Part shown: piece by piece, positions 17,852 through 25,409 of the stretch
Layout: the number at the start of each line of letters is the position of its first letter
Position numbering within the stretch: the first letter of the stretch is position 1
NCBI RefSeq assembly: GCF_002261225.1
Contig: NZ_NEVM01000005.1
Location: forward strand, 992,001-1,056,000
Direction of reading: 5' to 3'
Source: Bordetella genomosp. 10
GTDB lineage: Bacteria; Pseudomonadota; Gammaproteobacteria; Burkholderiales; Burkholderiaceae_B
DNA length: 64,000 bases
Notes under the pieces: model-generated
Told to the model about the DNA's origin: nothing
Seen by the model: only the letters and a program-made list of their open reading frames with translations
Database searches by the model: none
Position numbers and translations under genes: made by a program

Positions 17852-18805
17852 TCAATAGGAAACCGTTTCGCTCTGCCCGCCACGCACCACCTCGATGGAA
17901 CGGCCGCTTGCCCGCGCCTTGCGCGGCGCCTGCGCCGGCAGGGGCGCGGGCGCTTCCTTGCGCGGCGGCTGCCCCGACAACTGGGGCAGGCTGTCGCCGG
18001 CATAGGCGCGGTTCACGGCGTCGGCCGCCAGCGCCTTCTCGCCCACGTCCAGGTCGGCCCGCGCGGCGAGCACGGGCTGGCGCGCGGGGAACAGTTCGGG
18101 GGCGGCCACGGCGTCGTCGCCGGGCGCGCGCAGCGCCAATTGCAGCCGGCCCGAACGCGCCGCCAGCAGCAGCTCGTTGACCTGGGCCACCGGCACCGCG
18201 AGCATGGCGTTGCGCGGCGCGGGCGGCGGGCCGCCGCGCTGGGCCGCCGTCTTCTCGTCCGCGTCCGGTCCGTCCAGCGACCGGTTGCCATAGGCCAGCA
18301 CCCGCATACGCGATTGCAGCAGCCGGGCCTGGGTGCCGCCCACTTCCTGCCCGCGCTCCAGCATGATGAACACGTCCACCATGTCGCCCGGCTTGATGCG
18401 GTTGCCGGCGCCGACGATTTCGTCGACGGCGATGGTCACCGCGCGCTCGCCGGGCTTCAGATAGGCCGCCAGGCCGCGGGCCAACTGGAATTGCGTCACC
18501 GGCTCGCCGGGCTGGATCGCCACGCGGGCCACGGCGTCGGCCAGCCTGGCCGGCGCGTCGAACGCGCCGGCGGGCGTCACCGGCCATTGCGCCACCGCCA
18601 GCGAGGCCGGATCGATCCGCGCGCCGGCCTCGATGGCGCGCGCGGCCACCACCACCGGGTAGCTCGGCGCGGCCGCCTGGCTGCGCGCCACCGCGGGCGC
18701 GGAAGGCGGCGGCGCCGGCTGCACGGCGATGCGCGTGGCCAGCCAGGCCAGTCCCAGCGCGACCAGCAGCAACAACAGCGCCACGATCCTGGCCACCTTG
18801 CTCAT
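17852..18805 (-). CDS. rcpC: Flp pilus assembly protein RcpC/CpaB
   Basis: A 317-residue protein with an N-terminal membrane anchor (VARIVALLLLLVALGLAWLA) and a periplasmic SAF domain (VVVAARAIEAGARIDPASLAV, then VARVAIQPGEPVTQFQL). The IKPGDMVDVFIMLE motif is typical of CpaB. It is thought to stabilise the secretin and contact peptidoglycan. Its ATG overlaps the tadE stop as ATGA, and GGAGACG lies upstream. Confidence 0.92.
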   Translation of the reverse strand: MSKVARIVALLLLLVALGLAWLATRIAVQPAPPPSAPAVARSQAAAPSYPVVVAARAIEAGARIDPASLAVAQWPVTPAGAFDAPARLADAVARVAIQPGEPVTQFQLARGLAAYLKPGERAVTIAVDEIVGAGNRIKPGDMVDVFIMLERGQEVGGTQARLLQSRMRVLAYGNRSLDGPDADEKTAAQRGGPPPAPRNAMLAVPVAQVNELLLAARSGRLQLALRAPGDDAVAAPELFPARQPVLAARADLDVGEKALAADAVNRAYAGDSLPQLSGQPPRKEAPAPLPAQAPRKARASGRSIEVVRGGQSETVSY

Positions 18806-19320
18806 AACGTCTCCTGAATCTGCACCACGGCATGCGCGGTCAAGGTCTGCGGCACCCACGCCGATTGCCAAAGCGCCTGGGACAAGGTGCGCGCCAGGGA
18901 CAACAAAGGCCAGTCCGCCGTGCTGTAGCTGAGGGACACCGCGGCGCACCGCGCGGCGGCATTGCCGGCCCCTCCCGGCCAGGCGCACGCCTGCTGCGTG
19001 GCGGTGCAGCCGATGGCCAGCCAGGTCACGGCATCGCGCGCCGCCTTGCAGCCGGCCGACATGTCGACGGCGCCGTCCTGTCCGCTGTCGAGCACGGCCC
19101 GCGCGCCTTCGGTGGCGGCGCCGGCCAGCTTCTGCTGCGCCCACATCACGCCGCCCAGGCCCACGATGCCGCCGAAAAGCAGCAGGAACACGGACAGCAC
19201 CAGGGCGAATTCCAGGGCGGCCAGGCCGCGCTGCGCGGCGTGTCCACGCCCGCGCGGTGCGGCCGCCGGCTGGCGAACGCGGCGCGGCGCACGGGCCGGG
19301 AGAGCGGGAGCGGCGCGCAT
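18802..19320 (-). CDS. tadE: TadE-type pseudopilin (second of two)
   Basis: A 172-residue pseudopilin. After a basic, proline-rich leader comes QRGLAALEFALVLSVFLLLF, with the Glu five residues into the mature part and the hydrophobic helix expected of TadE. TadV should cleave it. The C-terminal part has three cysteines. It begins one nt after the preceding TadE-like gene's stop and overlaps rcpC by 4 nt. Confidence 0.87.
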   Translation of the reverse strand: MRAAPALPARAPRRVRQPAAAPRGRGHAAQRGLAALEFALVLSVFLLLFGGIVGLGGVMWAQQKLAGAATEGARAVLDSGQDGAVDMSAGCKAARDAVTWLAIGCTATQQACAWPGGAGNAAARCAAVSLSYSTADWPLLSLARTLSQALWQSAWVPQTLTAHAVVQIQETL

Positions 19321-19321
19321 A

Positions 19322-19816
19322 TCAGCCGTTCCCCCGCGCGATGACCATGCCGTTGCCCAGCTTCGCCGTGGCGCGGGCCGACAATGACGCCGGCACGGCC
19401 CGACCCATGCCGGGCAGGGTCGGAATCAGGGGATGCGCGCCGTAGGCATAGCTGACCACGACCTCGAACTGATCGTCGTCCAGCGCGCGGCCGCTGCACG
19501 CGCCGCCGCCGGCCGCGCTCAAGGCGCCGGCGGGCCCGCATACCGCCACCGCCGGCGCGGCCGCGCCCATCGCGCCCAGCCAGGCCGCGCGATCGTTGGC
19601 CACCGCCATGGCGGCCGCCGCGCGCGCCTGCATGGCGCCCGGCCCCTGCTGCCAGCGCAAGGCCATCCGGACCGCGTCATCGGCGGCCAGGTTGAGGGAC
19701 TGCTGCGCCACGAAGATGAAGCCGTAGGTCACGACCCCGTAAAGCAGCAGGAAGAACACAGTGAACACCAGGGCGAACTCGACGGCATAAGCGCCACGCT
19801 GAGCGCCGCCAGCGCG
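19322..19816 (-). CDS. TadE-type pseudopilin (first of two); start unresolved
   Basis: The frame encodes QRGAYAVEFALVFTVFFLLL, a clear TadE prepilin helix with the +5 Glu, then about 130 residues ending in LGNGMVIARGNG. It overlaps the 3' end of tadV in the -1 frame. No ATG, GTG or TTG occurs in frame near the expected start: the codons before QRGAY read VYRAGGA, and further upstream only CTG codons appear inside tadV. The coordinate given is therefore arbitrary. Options are a one-base assembly error, a real frameshift mutation, a TadV-TadE fusion made by -1 frameshifting, or a non-standard start codon. The C-terminal part looks intact and under normal codon use. Confidence 0.65.
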   Translation of the reverse strand, partial: RAGGAQRGAYAVEFALVFTVFFLLLYGVVTYGFIFVAQQSLNLAADDAVRMALRWQQGPGAMQARAAAAMAVANDRAAWLGAMGAAAPAVAVCGPAGALSAAGGGACSGRALDDDQFEVVVSYAYGAHPLIPTLPGMGRAVPASLSARATAKLGNGMVIARGNG

Positions 19817-20244
19817 ATATACGCCGCGTAGGGCACGCCGCGCCGCGGCCGGCCGGCGGGACCCTGGCGCGCCATGCGGAAAACCTGGCAGAGCGCATGA
19901 AGGCCGCCGGCCACGCCGGCCCAGAGCACGGCGAGCGCGAGCGTCCAGGGGCCGGTGAACAGGCCCAGCGCCGCCATGTACTTCACGTCGCCCGCCCCCA
20001 TCAGCCGCAGGCGCCACGGCACGACGAACAGCAGGCCCAGGCAAAAGCCGCCCAGGGCCTGGCCCCAGCCGCGCGCGCCGGGCAGCGGCCCGGCGACCAG
20101 TCCCGTCCGCATCGCCGCGAGCGCCAGCAGTTGCAGCGCCATCGCGGCGAGCAGCAGTTTGTTGGGCACGCGGCGCCAACGCAGGTCGTAGATCACGACG
20201 CATACATTGAATGCGACAAAAACCAGCCACCAGGCCTGCTCCAT
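19729..20244 (-). CDS. tadV: Prepilin peptidase TadV/CpaA
   Basis: A 171-residue membrane aspartic peptidase of the type IV prepilin peptidase family that processes Flp and TadE-like pseudopilins. Both catalytic aspartates are present: Asp20 in VVIYDLRWRRVPN and Asp86 in the GxGD motif LMGAGDVKYM. Several hydrophobic helices are evident. The last 19 residues (MPSSSPWCSLCSSCCFTGS) are not family-like; they come from reading through the start of the next tadE gene in a second frame. So the natural end may be elsewhere (see the tadE entry). It lies 40 nt after flp. Confidence 0.88.
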   Translation of the reverse strand: MEQAWWLVFVAFNVCVVIYDLRWRRVPNKLLLAAMALQLLALAAMRTGLVAGPLPGARGWGQALGGFCLGLLFVVPWRLRLMGAGDVKYMAALGLFTGPWTLALAVLWAGVAGGLHALCQVFRMARQGPAGRPRRGVPYAAYIALAALSVALMPSSSPWCSLCSSCCFTGS

Positions 20245-20284
20245 GGTCCAGGGTTCAAGAGGGGTTGCGCGAGGCGGCTACTGG

Positions 20285-20491
20285 CTATTTGTCCGCCGCG
20301 GTGGCCGCGTCATTGGCCGCCTTCACCTGGTTACTGACGGTGGTGAACAGGTCTTTCAGGTTCGGCCCCAACACCGTCAGACCGGCGATGATCACCACGG
20401 ACACCAGGCCCGCGATCAGGCCGTACTCGATGGCCGTCGCGCCTTCCTCGTCTTGCCAGAAACGCTTAAGCAGTTGCAGTTGCAGTTGCAT
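20285..20491 (-). CDS. flp: Flp-family type IVb major pilin
   Basis: A 68-residue prepilin. The processing site is EEG/ATAIEYGLIA: after Gly17, glutamate and tyrosine sit at +5 and +6, as TadV substrates require. A hydrophobic helix follows (LIAGLVSVVIIAGLTVL), then a short polar tail ending in ANDAATAADK. The N-terminal leader begins with an MQLQLQ repeat. GGGGGAG lies nine bases before the ATG. As first gene of the Tad cluster it is expected to be made in excess of the assembly genes. Confidence 0.95.
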   Translation of the reverse strand: MQLQLQLLKRFWQDEEGATAIEYGLIAGLVSVVIIAGLTVLGPNLKDLFTTVSNQVKAANDAATAADK

Positions 20492-20892
20492 GATCCACTC
20501 CCCCTAGTGCAAGGGTTGCTGCGACACGAAAACACCGGCGACACCCGGTGCGACCACGCGGCCGCCGCGCTTCCCGCCCGGGAACGGCGCGGCGCCGCGA
20601 ATACCAATCAAGACAAGCCAGGGCGGCCCCACGCTGTAGAGCAAGGCCATGAAACGCGCCTGGAACGCGAACGGGACGATGCCGCCGGAAGTCATGGCGG
20701 CTCAATCCAGAACCGCCGGAAGCGGTAATGGGCCGCGAGGCCAGGGGCCATGGCCGCGCCGGATTTCCATCGCGGCCTGCCTGGCGTGTCCGTATAACCT
20801 CATTACAGTCTCCCTACCTTTTTGCTGCATCGCATTGAAATTTTATGAAGCAATACGCAGAACAATCTTAACTATTAACAATTTTTAAACAG

Positions 20893-20907
20893 TAGGGATA
20901 AACCCTA
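20893..20907. promoter_or_regulatory. Operator-like dyad in the A+T-rich block
   Basis: TAGGG (20893-20897) and CCCTA (20903-20907) with a 5-nt centre ATAAA. It is short but perfect, and sits between the two divergent transcription units. Confidence 0.3.
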
Positions 20908-21080
20908 GTAATGTTGTATTTTTAGTTTTTCAATTCCATCTTTGACCATAAATTGCTGCTTTTTCGAGGATTATTAGGCCATTATTAACACTTACGCTGT
21001 TTTATTTTTGAAATTTTGTGCTTTGTCGACATTTTGATTTTGTTATTGGCTGAGTTACGAATGGCTGAGTTTTTGGTTTT

Positions 21081-21109
21081 TTGACATGAATAAATGATCG
21101 CAAAAGATA
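21081..21109 (+). promoter_or_regulatory. Candidate sigma-70 promoter of the TpsB-like gene
   Basis: A consensus TTGACA -35 (21081-21086) is followed after 17 nt by AAGATA (21104-21109), a poor -10. It lies about 135 nt upstream of the GTG start. The perfect -35 with a weak -10 would suit an activated promoter. Confidence 0.4.
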
Positions 21110-21243
21110 GGTTTCACTCAGTTTGAGACAAATATTTAAATACAAATTCGATGGCAATTACCGTCGGTAGCCGACATAAGCGGGGCGGATGAGGGCCTTT
21201 CCCGGCTCCGCGGCAATCGGGCAACAAGAGGGGGAAGACGAGA

Positions 21244-22983
21244 GTGAAGCCAGTGAAGCGTTCATGGACGAAGCATCCCTGCCCGGCGCGCCGAGTCGGC
21301 CGCGCCGCGCTCGCCCCGCCGCTGCTGGCCGGCGCGCTCCTGGCGATATCCAGCGCCCATGCCGACGGTCCCTTGCGCGGCAATCCGGTGGATTCGCTGC
21401 CGCCCATGGAGAAGCCGGCGCAGCCCGCGCCGCCGCCCTTGCAGGCCCCCACCCCGGAGCAACAGGCCATCGCGGCCCGCCTTGCCCAGCACATCGTGCC
21501 GCGCCATTTCGACGTGGCGGGCGCGCACGTGATTCCCTTCGAGGAAATCAGCGCCATCCTCGCTCCCCTGGCCAACAAGGACGTCACGCTGGGCCAGTTG
21601 GTGCAGCAGGTCGACCGCATCACCACGCTGTATCGGGAACGCGGCTATCCGCTTTCCTTCGCCGTCGTGCAGAACCAGACCTTCGCCGAGGGCACGGTGG
21701 TGGTGACGGTGGTCGAAGGCCATATCGGCGCGATGCGCATCGAGGGCGACATCGGCAACGCGGCGGACCGCTTGCGGACCCTGGCGCAGCCGATGATCGA
21801 CGAAAAACCCCTGACGCAGCGCACGCTGGAACGCCAGTTGAATCTGATGCGCATGGTGCCCGGCGTCACGTTCACGCCCGCGCTGGAATTGCCGCGCCGC
21901 GCCGACGGCGCCAGCGAACTGGTGCTCCAGGCCGTGCACAAGCCGGTGACCGCGAACGCCGGCGTGGTGGACCTGGGAACCGGCATGCAGCCGCTGGCGA
22001 GCGCCAGCGCCAATAGCCTGACGCCGCTGGGCGAGCAGACCCGGCTGACGGCCGCCGTGCCTTTCGGCACCGACGACGTGCGCTATTACGCGGGCGATGC
22101 GACCGTGCCGCTCGGCGCCAGCGGCCTGGCGGTGAAGGTGGAGGGCTATCACTACGAAGCCAAGCCCAAGGACGACACGATAGAGATGCTGGGCTACAAG
22201 CGCACCGTCAAGAACGACCGCATCGGCATCGGCGTGAGCTATCCGTTCCTGTTGAACAACCAGAGTTCGTTGACCGGCACGCTGGGCATGTACGCGGTCA
22301 ACGCGCAGGACATCTACGACCAGCACGGCAGCGACCTGTGGCTGCGCCAGAAGACCCGCGTGCGGGCCGCCACCGCGGAGATGCGCTACATCACGGTCGG
22401 CCCGGCGCGCAGCACCGACATTACGCTGGGCGTGTCCAAGGGAATGACGGGGCTGGGCGCGCAGAAGGCGATCGAATCGAACTACGGGTATTCGGCGACG
22501 CCGGACGTGGACCTGGACTTCACGCGGTTCAATATCAATGCGAAGCAGAGCTTCACGCTGCCGGCGCAATTCGGGCTGGTGCTGTCCGGCGCGGGGCAGT
22601 TCAGCGACAACGTGCTGCCCAGTTCGGAACAGGTTTCCTTCGGCAGTTGGCGGTTCGGCATGGGCTATCCGCAGGGGGAGACCAGCGGCGACAAGGGGCT
22701 CGGGGCGTCGATCGAACTGAACCGCAAGTTCTCGACGGGATGGGGCTATCTGTCCGCCGTGCAGCCCTATGCGCTGGTGGACTATGCGCGGACCTGGTAC
22801 AACGCCGCGGCGCTCAAGCCCTATAACAATCGCCACCTGTCCTCGGTCGCGCTCGGCGTGCGGCTGACGGACGACAGGTTCTATCTGTTCGACTTCAACG
22901 TCGGCAAGCCGATAGGCTCTTCCACCTTGAACGACGACAGCCGGGGGTGGCGGTTCAACGCCAATTACCAGGTGTTCTATTGA
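21244..22983 (+). CDS. TpsB-like two-partner secretion transporter (ShlB/FhaC/HecB family)
   Basis: A 579-residue outer-membrane protein. It starts at GTG after an AGGGGGA site and has a signal peptide (LLAGALLAISSAHA). A Pro-rich linker leads to POTRA domains (VDRITTLYRERGYPLSFAVV and VTVVEGHIGAMRIEGD) and then a ShlB-type 16-strand barrel ending in NYQVFY with a terminal aromatic. TpsB proteins export a large TpsA partner; none lies in the window, and the next gene encodes a repeat lipoprotein instead. The L6-loop motif, normally VRGY/F followed by SGDRG, reads FGMGYPQGETSGDKG, so the conserved tip arginine appears to be methionine. The cargo is therefore uncertain. Confidence 0.88.
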   Translation: MKPVKRSWTKHPCPARRVGRAALAPPLLAGALLAISSAHADGPLRGNPVDSLPPMEKPAQPAPPPLQAPTPEQQAIAARLAQHIVPRHFDVAGAHVIPFEEISAILAPLANKDVTLGQLVQQVDRITTLYRERGYPLSFAVVQNQTFAEGTVVVTVVEGHIGAMRIEGDIGNAADRLRTLAQPMIDEKPLTQRTLERQLNLMRMVPGVTFTPALELPRRADGASELVLQAVHKPVTANAGVVDLGTGMQPLASASANSLTPLGEQTRLTAAVPFGTDDVRYYAGDATVPLGASGLAVKVEGYHYEAKPKDDTIEMLGYKRTVKNDRIGIGVSYPFLLNNQSSLTGTLGMYAVNAQDIYDQHGSDLWLRQKTRVRAATAEMRYITVGPARSTDITLGVSKGMTGLGAQKAIESNYGYSATPDVDLDFTRFNINAKQSFTLPAQFGLVLSGAGQFSDNVLPSSEQVSFGSWRFGMGYPQGETSGDKGLGASIELNRKFSTGWGYLSAVQPYALVDYARTWYNAAALKPYNNRHLSSVALGVRLTDDRFYLFDFNVGKPIGSSTLNDDSRGWRFNANYQVFY

Positions 22984-23351
22984 GCCGAAGCCGGCACGGC
23001 GCCGGCGCCGGCGCCGGCGCCCGGGGCGATTTTCGCGGATACGCGGAAGTCGCTTTTTTTCGATCGACGTTACGTTCGGGCGTTACGTTACGTTGGCCCG
23101 TGTTCCCGTAACATCGGCCGCCGCACCGAGGGTTTGCCCGTGCCGTCTTCTCCTCGAAAAGCGGTCTTCCAAGGCTTCGCCGGGAGACGTAATCGTCTCC
23201 CAATCGCTTGATTTTCCATGTCTTTATTCAAGGCGAATCGTGCAACGCGCAGCGTGACGCGCGGCAAGACGCAAACCTGGCATGGATTTCGCATCAGTAC
23301 TGTCATCGGGCCATGTCGAGCCCGTCATAACGAGACAGACTGGAGCGTGCC
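22984..23351. other. Spacer between the TpsB-like and repeat-lipoprotein genes
   Basis: A 368-nt non-coding region. It contains a GGCGCC-rich tract (about 22998-23025), two copies of CGTTACGTT (23068-23076 and 23081-23089) and a 20-bp inverted repeat listed separately. No clear T-run terminator follows the TpsB-like gene. Confidence 0.5.
23182..23201. promoter_or_regulatory. Perfect 8-bp-arm inverted repeat upstream of the repeat lipoprotein
   Basis: GGGAGACG (23182-23189), TAAT, CGTCTCCC (23194-23201). The arms match perfectly and no T-run follows, which favours an operator or a leader stem over a terminator. It lies 150 nt before the lipoprotein start. Confidence 0.5.
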
Positions 23352-25166
23352 ATGCAAGCCATCGGGAAAATTCAAGACATCAAGCATACGTTGAGCCTCA
23401 CCGTGTTGACCGCCGCGCTGATGGCCGCGCTCGCGGGCTGCGGCGGCGGCGGCCATCACCATCAAGACACCATGGCCGACAACAACGGCCTGCCCACCAC
23501 GCCCGGGGGCGGCGGCGATGGCGGGGGCAATGGCGGCGGCGATGGGGGCGGCAACGGCGGCGGCGACAACGCCAACCCCTCGAACCCCAACAATCCGAGC
23601 GATCCCAACAATCCGAACAACCCCGGCAATCCCAACAATCCCGGCAACCCCAATAACCCTGGCAATCCCAGCAATCCCGGCAATCCCACGAATCCCAGCA
23701 GCGACGCCGGCTTGCTGCAGACGACGCTCGGCAACGCCGGGGCCGCGGTGGACAACGTGGCGCCGGTCGGCGCGGGTTCGCTGCTCGGCGGCGTCGGCCA
23801 GGCCCTGGATCCGACCGTGGCGCCCGTCGCCAATACCGTCACTTCGCTCACGCAGCAAGTGGGCGCGGCGACCGGCCTGGGCGCGCCGGCCGACAACCTG
23901 CTGGGCCAGGTCGGCGGCGCCGTGGGCAACCTGGGCGACTCGGTGTCGTCGACCGCCCTGCCCGGCAACCTGAACGGCGCGGTCGGCGGCTTGGTGAGCG
24001 GCCTGGGCGACACCGTGGCCAGCGCCGGCGGGTTGCTCAATGCCTCGGCCGACAATCCGCAACCCCTGACCACCGTGTTGGGCAATGCCACCAATGCGCT
24101 GGGCACGGCCACCGCCGCCCTGACCGCGGACGGCGGCCTGCTGCAACCGGTCAACAGCCTGCTGGGCAAGGTCGCGGACCGCACGCTTTCCGGCACCCGG
24201 CAAGCCATCCTGGAACCGGCCCTGGGCAACACGGGCGCCGCCGTCGACAACGTCGTGCCGCTGGGCCTGTCGCAGCCGCTGGCCGGCGTCGGCGCGGCGG
24301 TCGACAACACCGTCTCGCCCCTGGTCGGCAAGGTCGCCGGCGCGACGCAGCACCTCGGCGACGCCAGCGGCCTGGGCGCGCCCGTCAACGGCCTGCTCAC
24401 CAGCATCGGCGGCGCCGTCGCCGGTTCGGGCGGCACGCTGGGCGGCACGCAACTGGCGGGCGTCGGCGGCCTGCTGACCGGCGTGGGCAACGCGGCCAGC
24501 GCGGCCGGCGGCCTGGTCAGCAGCAGCAACCCGGCGGCGGCGAATCCCCTGGGCAGCGTATTGGGCAACGCCACCGCGGGCGTGGCCTCGCTTACCAGCG
24601 CGGTCGGCGGCGTGACGGGAGGGCTGACCGGCGGATTGACGGGCGGCGCGGGCGCCGGAGGCGGCGTGCTGCAACCGATCAACGGCCTGCTCGGCGGCCT
24701 GGGCGGCGTGCCGTCCGGCGGCGGCAACAACGCCGGCCTGCTCGCGCCCGTCACGGGCCTGGTGGCCTCGGTCACGGGGAACCCGGCCGGCGCCGGCAAC
24801 ACGGGCGGCCTGCTCAGCGGGCTGGTCAACGGCGTGGCCACGGTGGCCGGCAACACCGTGACGACGGCGACCAGCGCGGCAGGTGGCGTGGCCGGCAATG
24901 TCGCGGGCGGCGTGGCGGGCAACGCCGCCGGCGGCGCATCGGCCGGCGGCGGCACCGGTGCTTCGGTCTCCACCGGCAACGGCGGTTTGCTGGGCGGCAT
25001 CCTGGGCAACACCACCGTGGCGGCCAACACCTCGGGCGGCGCCAACGCATCCGGCGGCGGCGCGGGCGCGTCGGGCGGCTCGAGCGCCCACACCACCAGC
25101 GGTGGCGCCACGAACAACGGCGGCTTGCTCGGCGGTCTCGTCGGCGGCTTGCTCGGCCGCCGCTGA
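23352..25166 (+). CDS. Large glycine-rich repeat lipoprotein
   Basis: A 604-residue predicted lipoprotein (lipobox ALAGC, Cys30). After the cysteine come GGGGHHHQD, a Gly/Asn/Asp-rich stretch, and an NP-repeat tract (units such as NPGNPNNP, residues about 75-115). Two long imperfect repeats of about 163 residues follow, starting near residues 125 and 288; each opens with LGNxGAAVDNV, contains GLGAPxxxLL and closes with LLQPxNxLLG or VLQPINGLLGG. The C-terminal 150 residues are Gly/Ala/Asn/Thr-rich and end in LLGGLVGGLLGRR. Proteins of this kind are often annotated as collagen-like, but there is no strict GXY periodicity. A surface or matrix role is inferred from composition and from the adjacent TpsB-like gene. 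Confidence 0.8.
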   Translation: MQAIGKIQDIKHTLSLTVLTAALMAALAGCGGGGHHHQDTMADNNGLPTTPGGGGDGGGNGGGDGGGNGGGDNANPSNPNNPSDPNNPNNPGNPNNPGNPNNPGNPSNPGNPTNPSSDAGLLQTTLGNAGAAVDNVAPVGAGSLLGGVGQALDPTVAPVANTVTSLTQQVGAATGLGAPADNLLGQVGGAVGNLGDSVSSTALPGNLNGAVGGLVSGLGDTVASAGGLLNASADNPQPLTTVLGNATNALGTATAALTADGGLLQPVNSLLGKVADRTLSGTRQAILEPALGNTGAAVDNVVPLGLSQPLAGVGAAVDNTVSPLVGKVAGATQHLGDASGLGAPVNGLLTSIGGAVAGSGGTLGGTQLAGVGGLLTGVGNAASAAGGLVSSSNPAAANPLGSVLGNATAGVASLTSAVGGVTGGLTGGLTGGAGAGGGVLQPINGLLGGLGGVPSGGGNNAGLLAPVTGLVASVTGNPAGAGNTGGLLSGLVNGVATVAGNTVTTATSAAGGVAGNVAGGVAGNAAGGASAGGGTGASVSTGNGGLLGGILGNTTVAANTSGGANASGGGAGASGGSSAHTTSGGATNNGGLLGGLVGGLLGRR

Positions 25167-25210
25167 TTGCCGCCCCCGATCGCCCCCGATCGCCGCGGCA
25201 AGGCCGACTC

Positions 25211-25237
25211 GCCAGGGCCTGGACGGAAGGCCCTGGC
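25211..25237. repeat. Perfect 10-bp stem-loop after the repeat lipoprotein
   Basis: GCCAGGGCCT (25211-25220) pairs with AGGCCCTGGC (25228-25237) around a 7-nt loop. There is no T-run, so termination would have to be Rho-assisted. It lies 45 nt after the lipoprotein stop codon. Confidence 0.6.
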
Positions 25238-25409
25238 GCGGCAGGGAAAGATCGCACGGGAAACGATCTCGCCGTGAAAGCCTATGCGGAGAAAGGCCGC
25301 GCGGCCGCCCCCCAACCCAAGACCCGCGGCTGCAATCCTAGCGGGCAAGCCGCGCGGTGAAAGACAACGAATTGAACGCCACACCAGAACCAGACCAGGA
25401 GTCCTGACC

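Larger units (their letters stand above)
20492..21243. promoter_or_regulatory. Large intergenic region between flp and the TpsB-like gene
   Basis: A 752-nt divergent spacer. The flp-proximal 300 nt are GC-rich and contain a CACCGG/CCGGTG stem (20533-20550). The block at about 20815-21180 is strikingly A+T-rich for this genome, with many T and A runs, and is a probable target of H-NS-like silencing and promoter activity. It includes TAGGG-ATAAA-CCCTA (20893-20907). No convincing gene or sigma-54 promoter was seen. Confidence 0.6.

Noticed and set aside
20504..20695. A 63-codon minus-strand frame upstream of flp
   Set aside because: It is moderately hydrophobic, but has no clear ribosome site or family resemblance and lies where a flp leader is expected. 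Left unannotated.
20492..21243. Sigma-54 promoter for flp
   Set aside because: I searched both strands by eye for GG-N10-GC cores close to TGGCAC-N5-TTGC and found no acceptable match.
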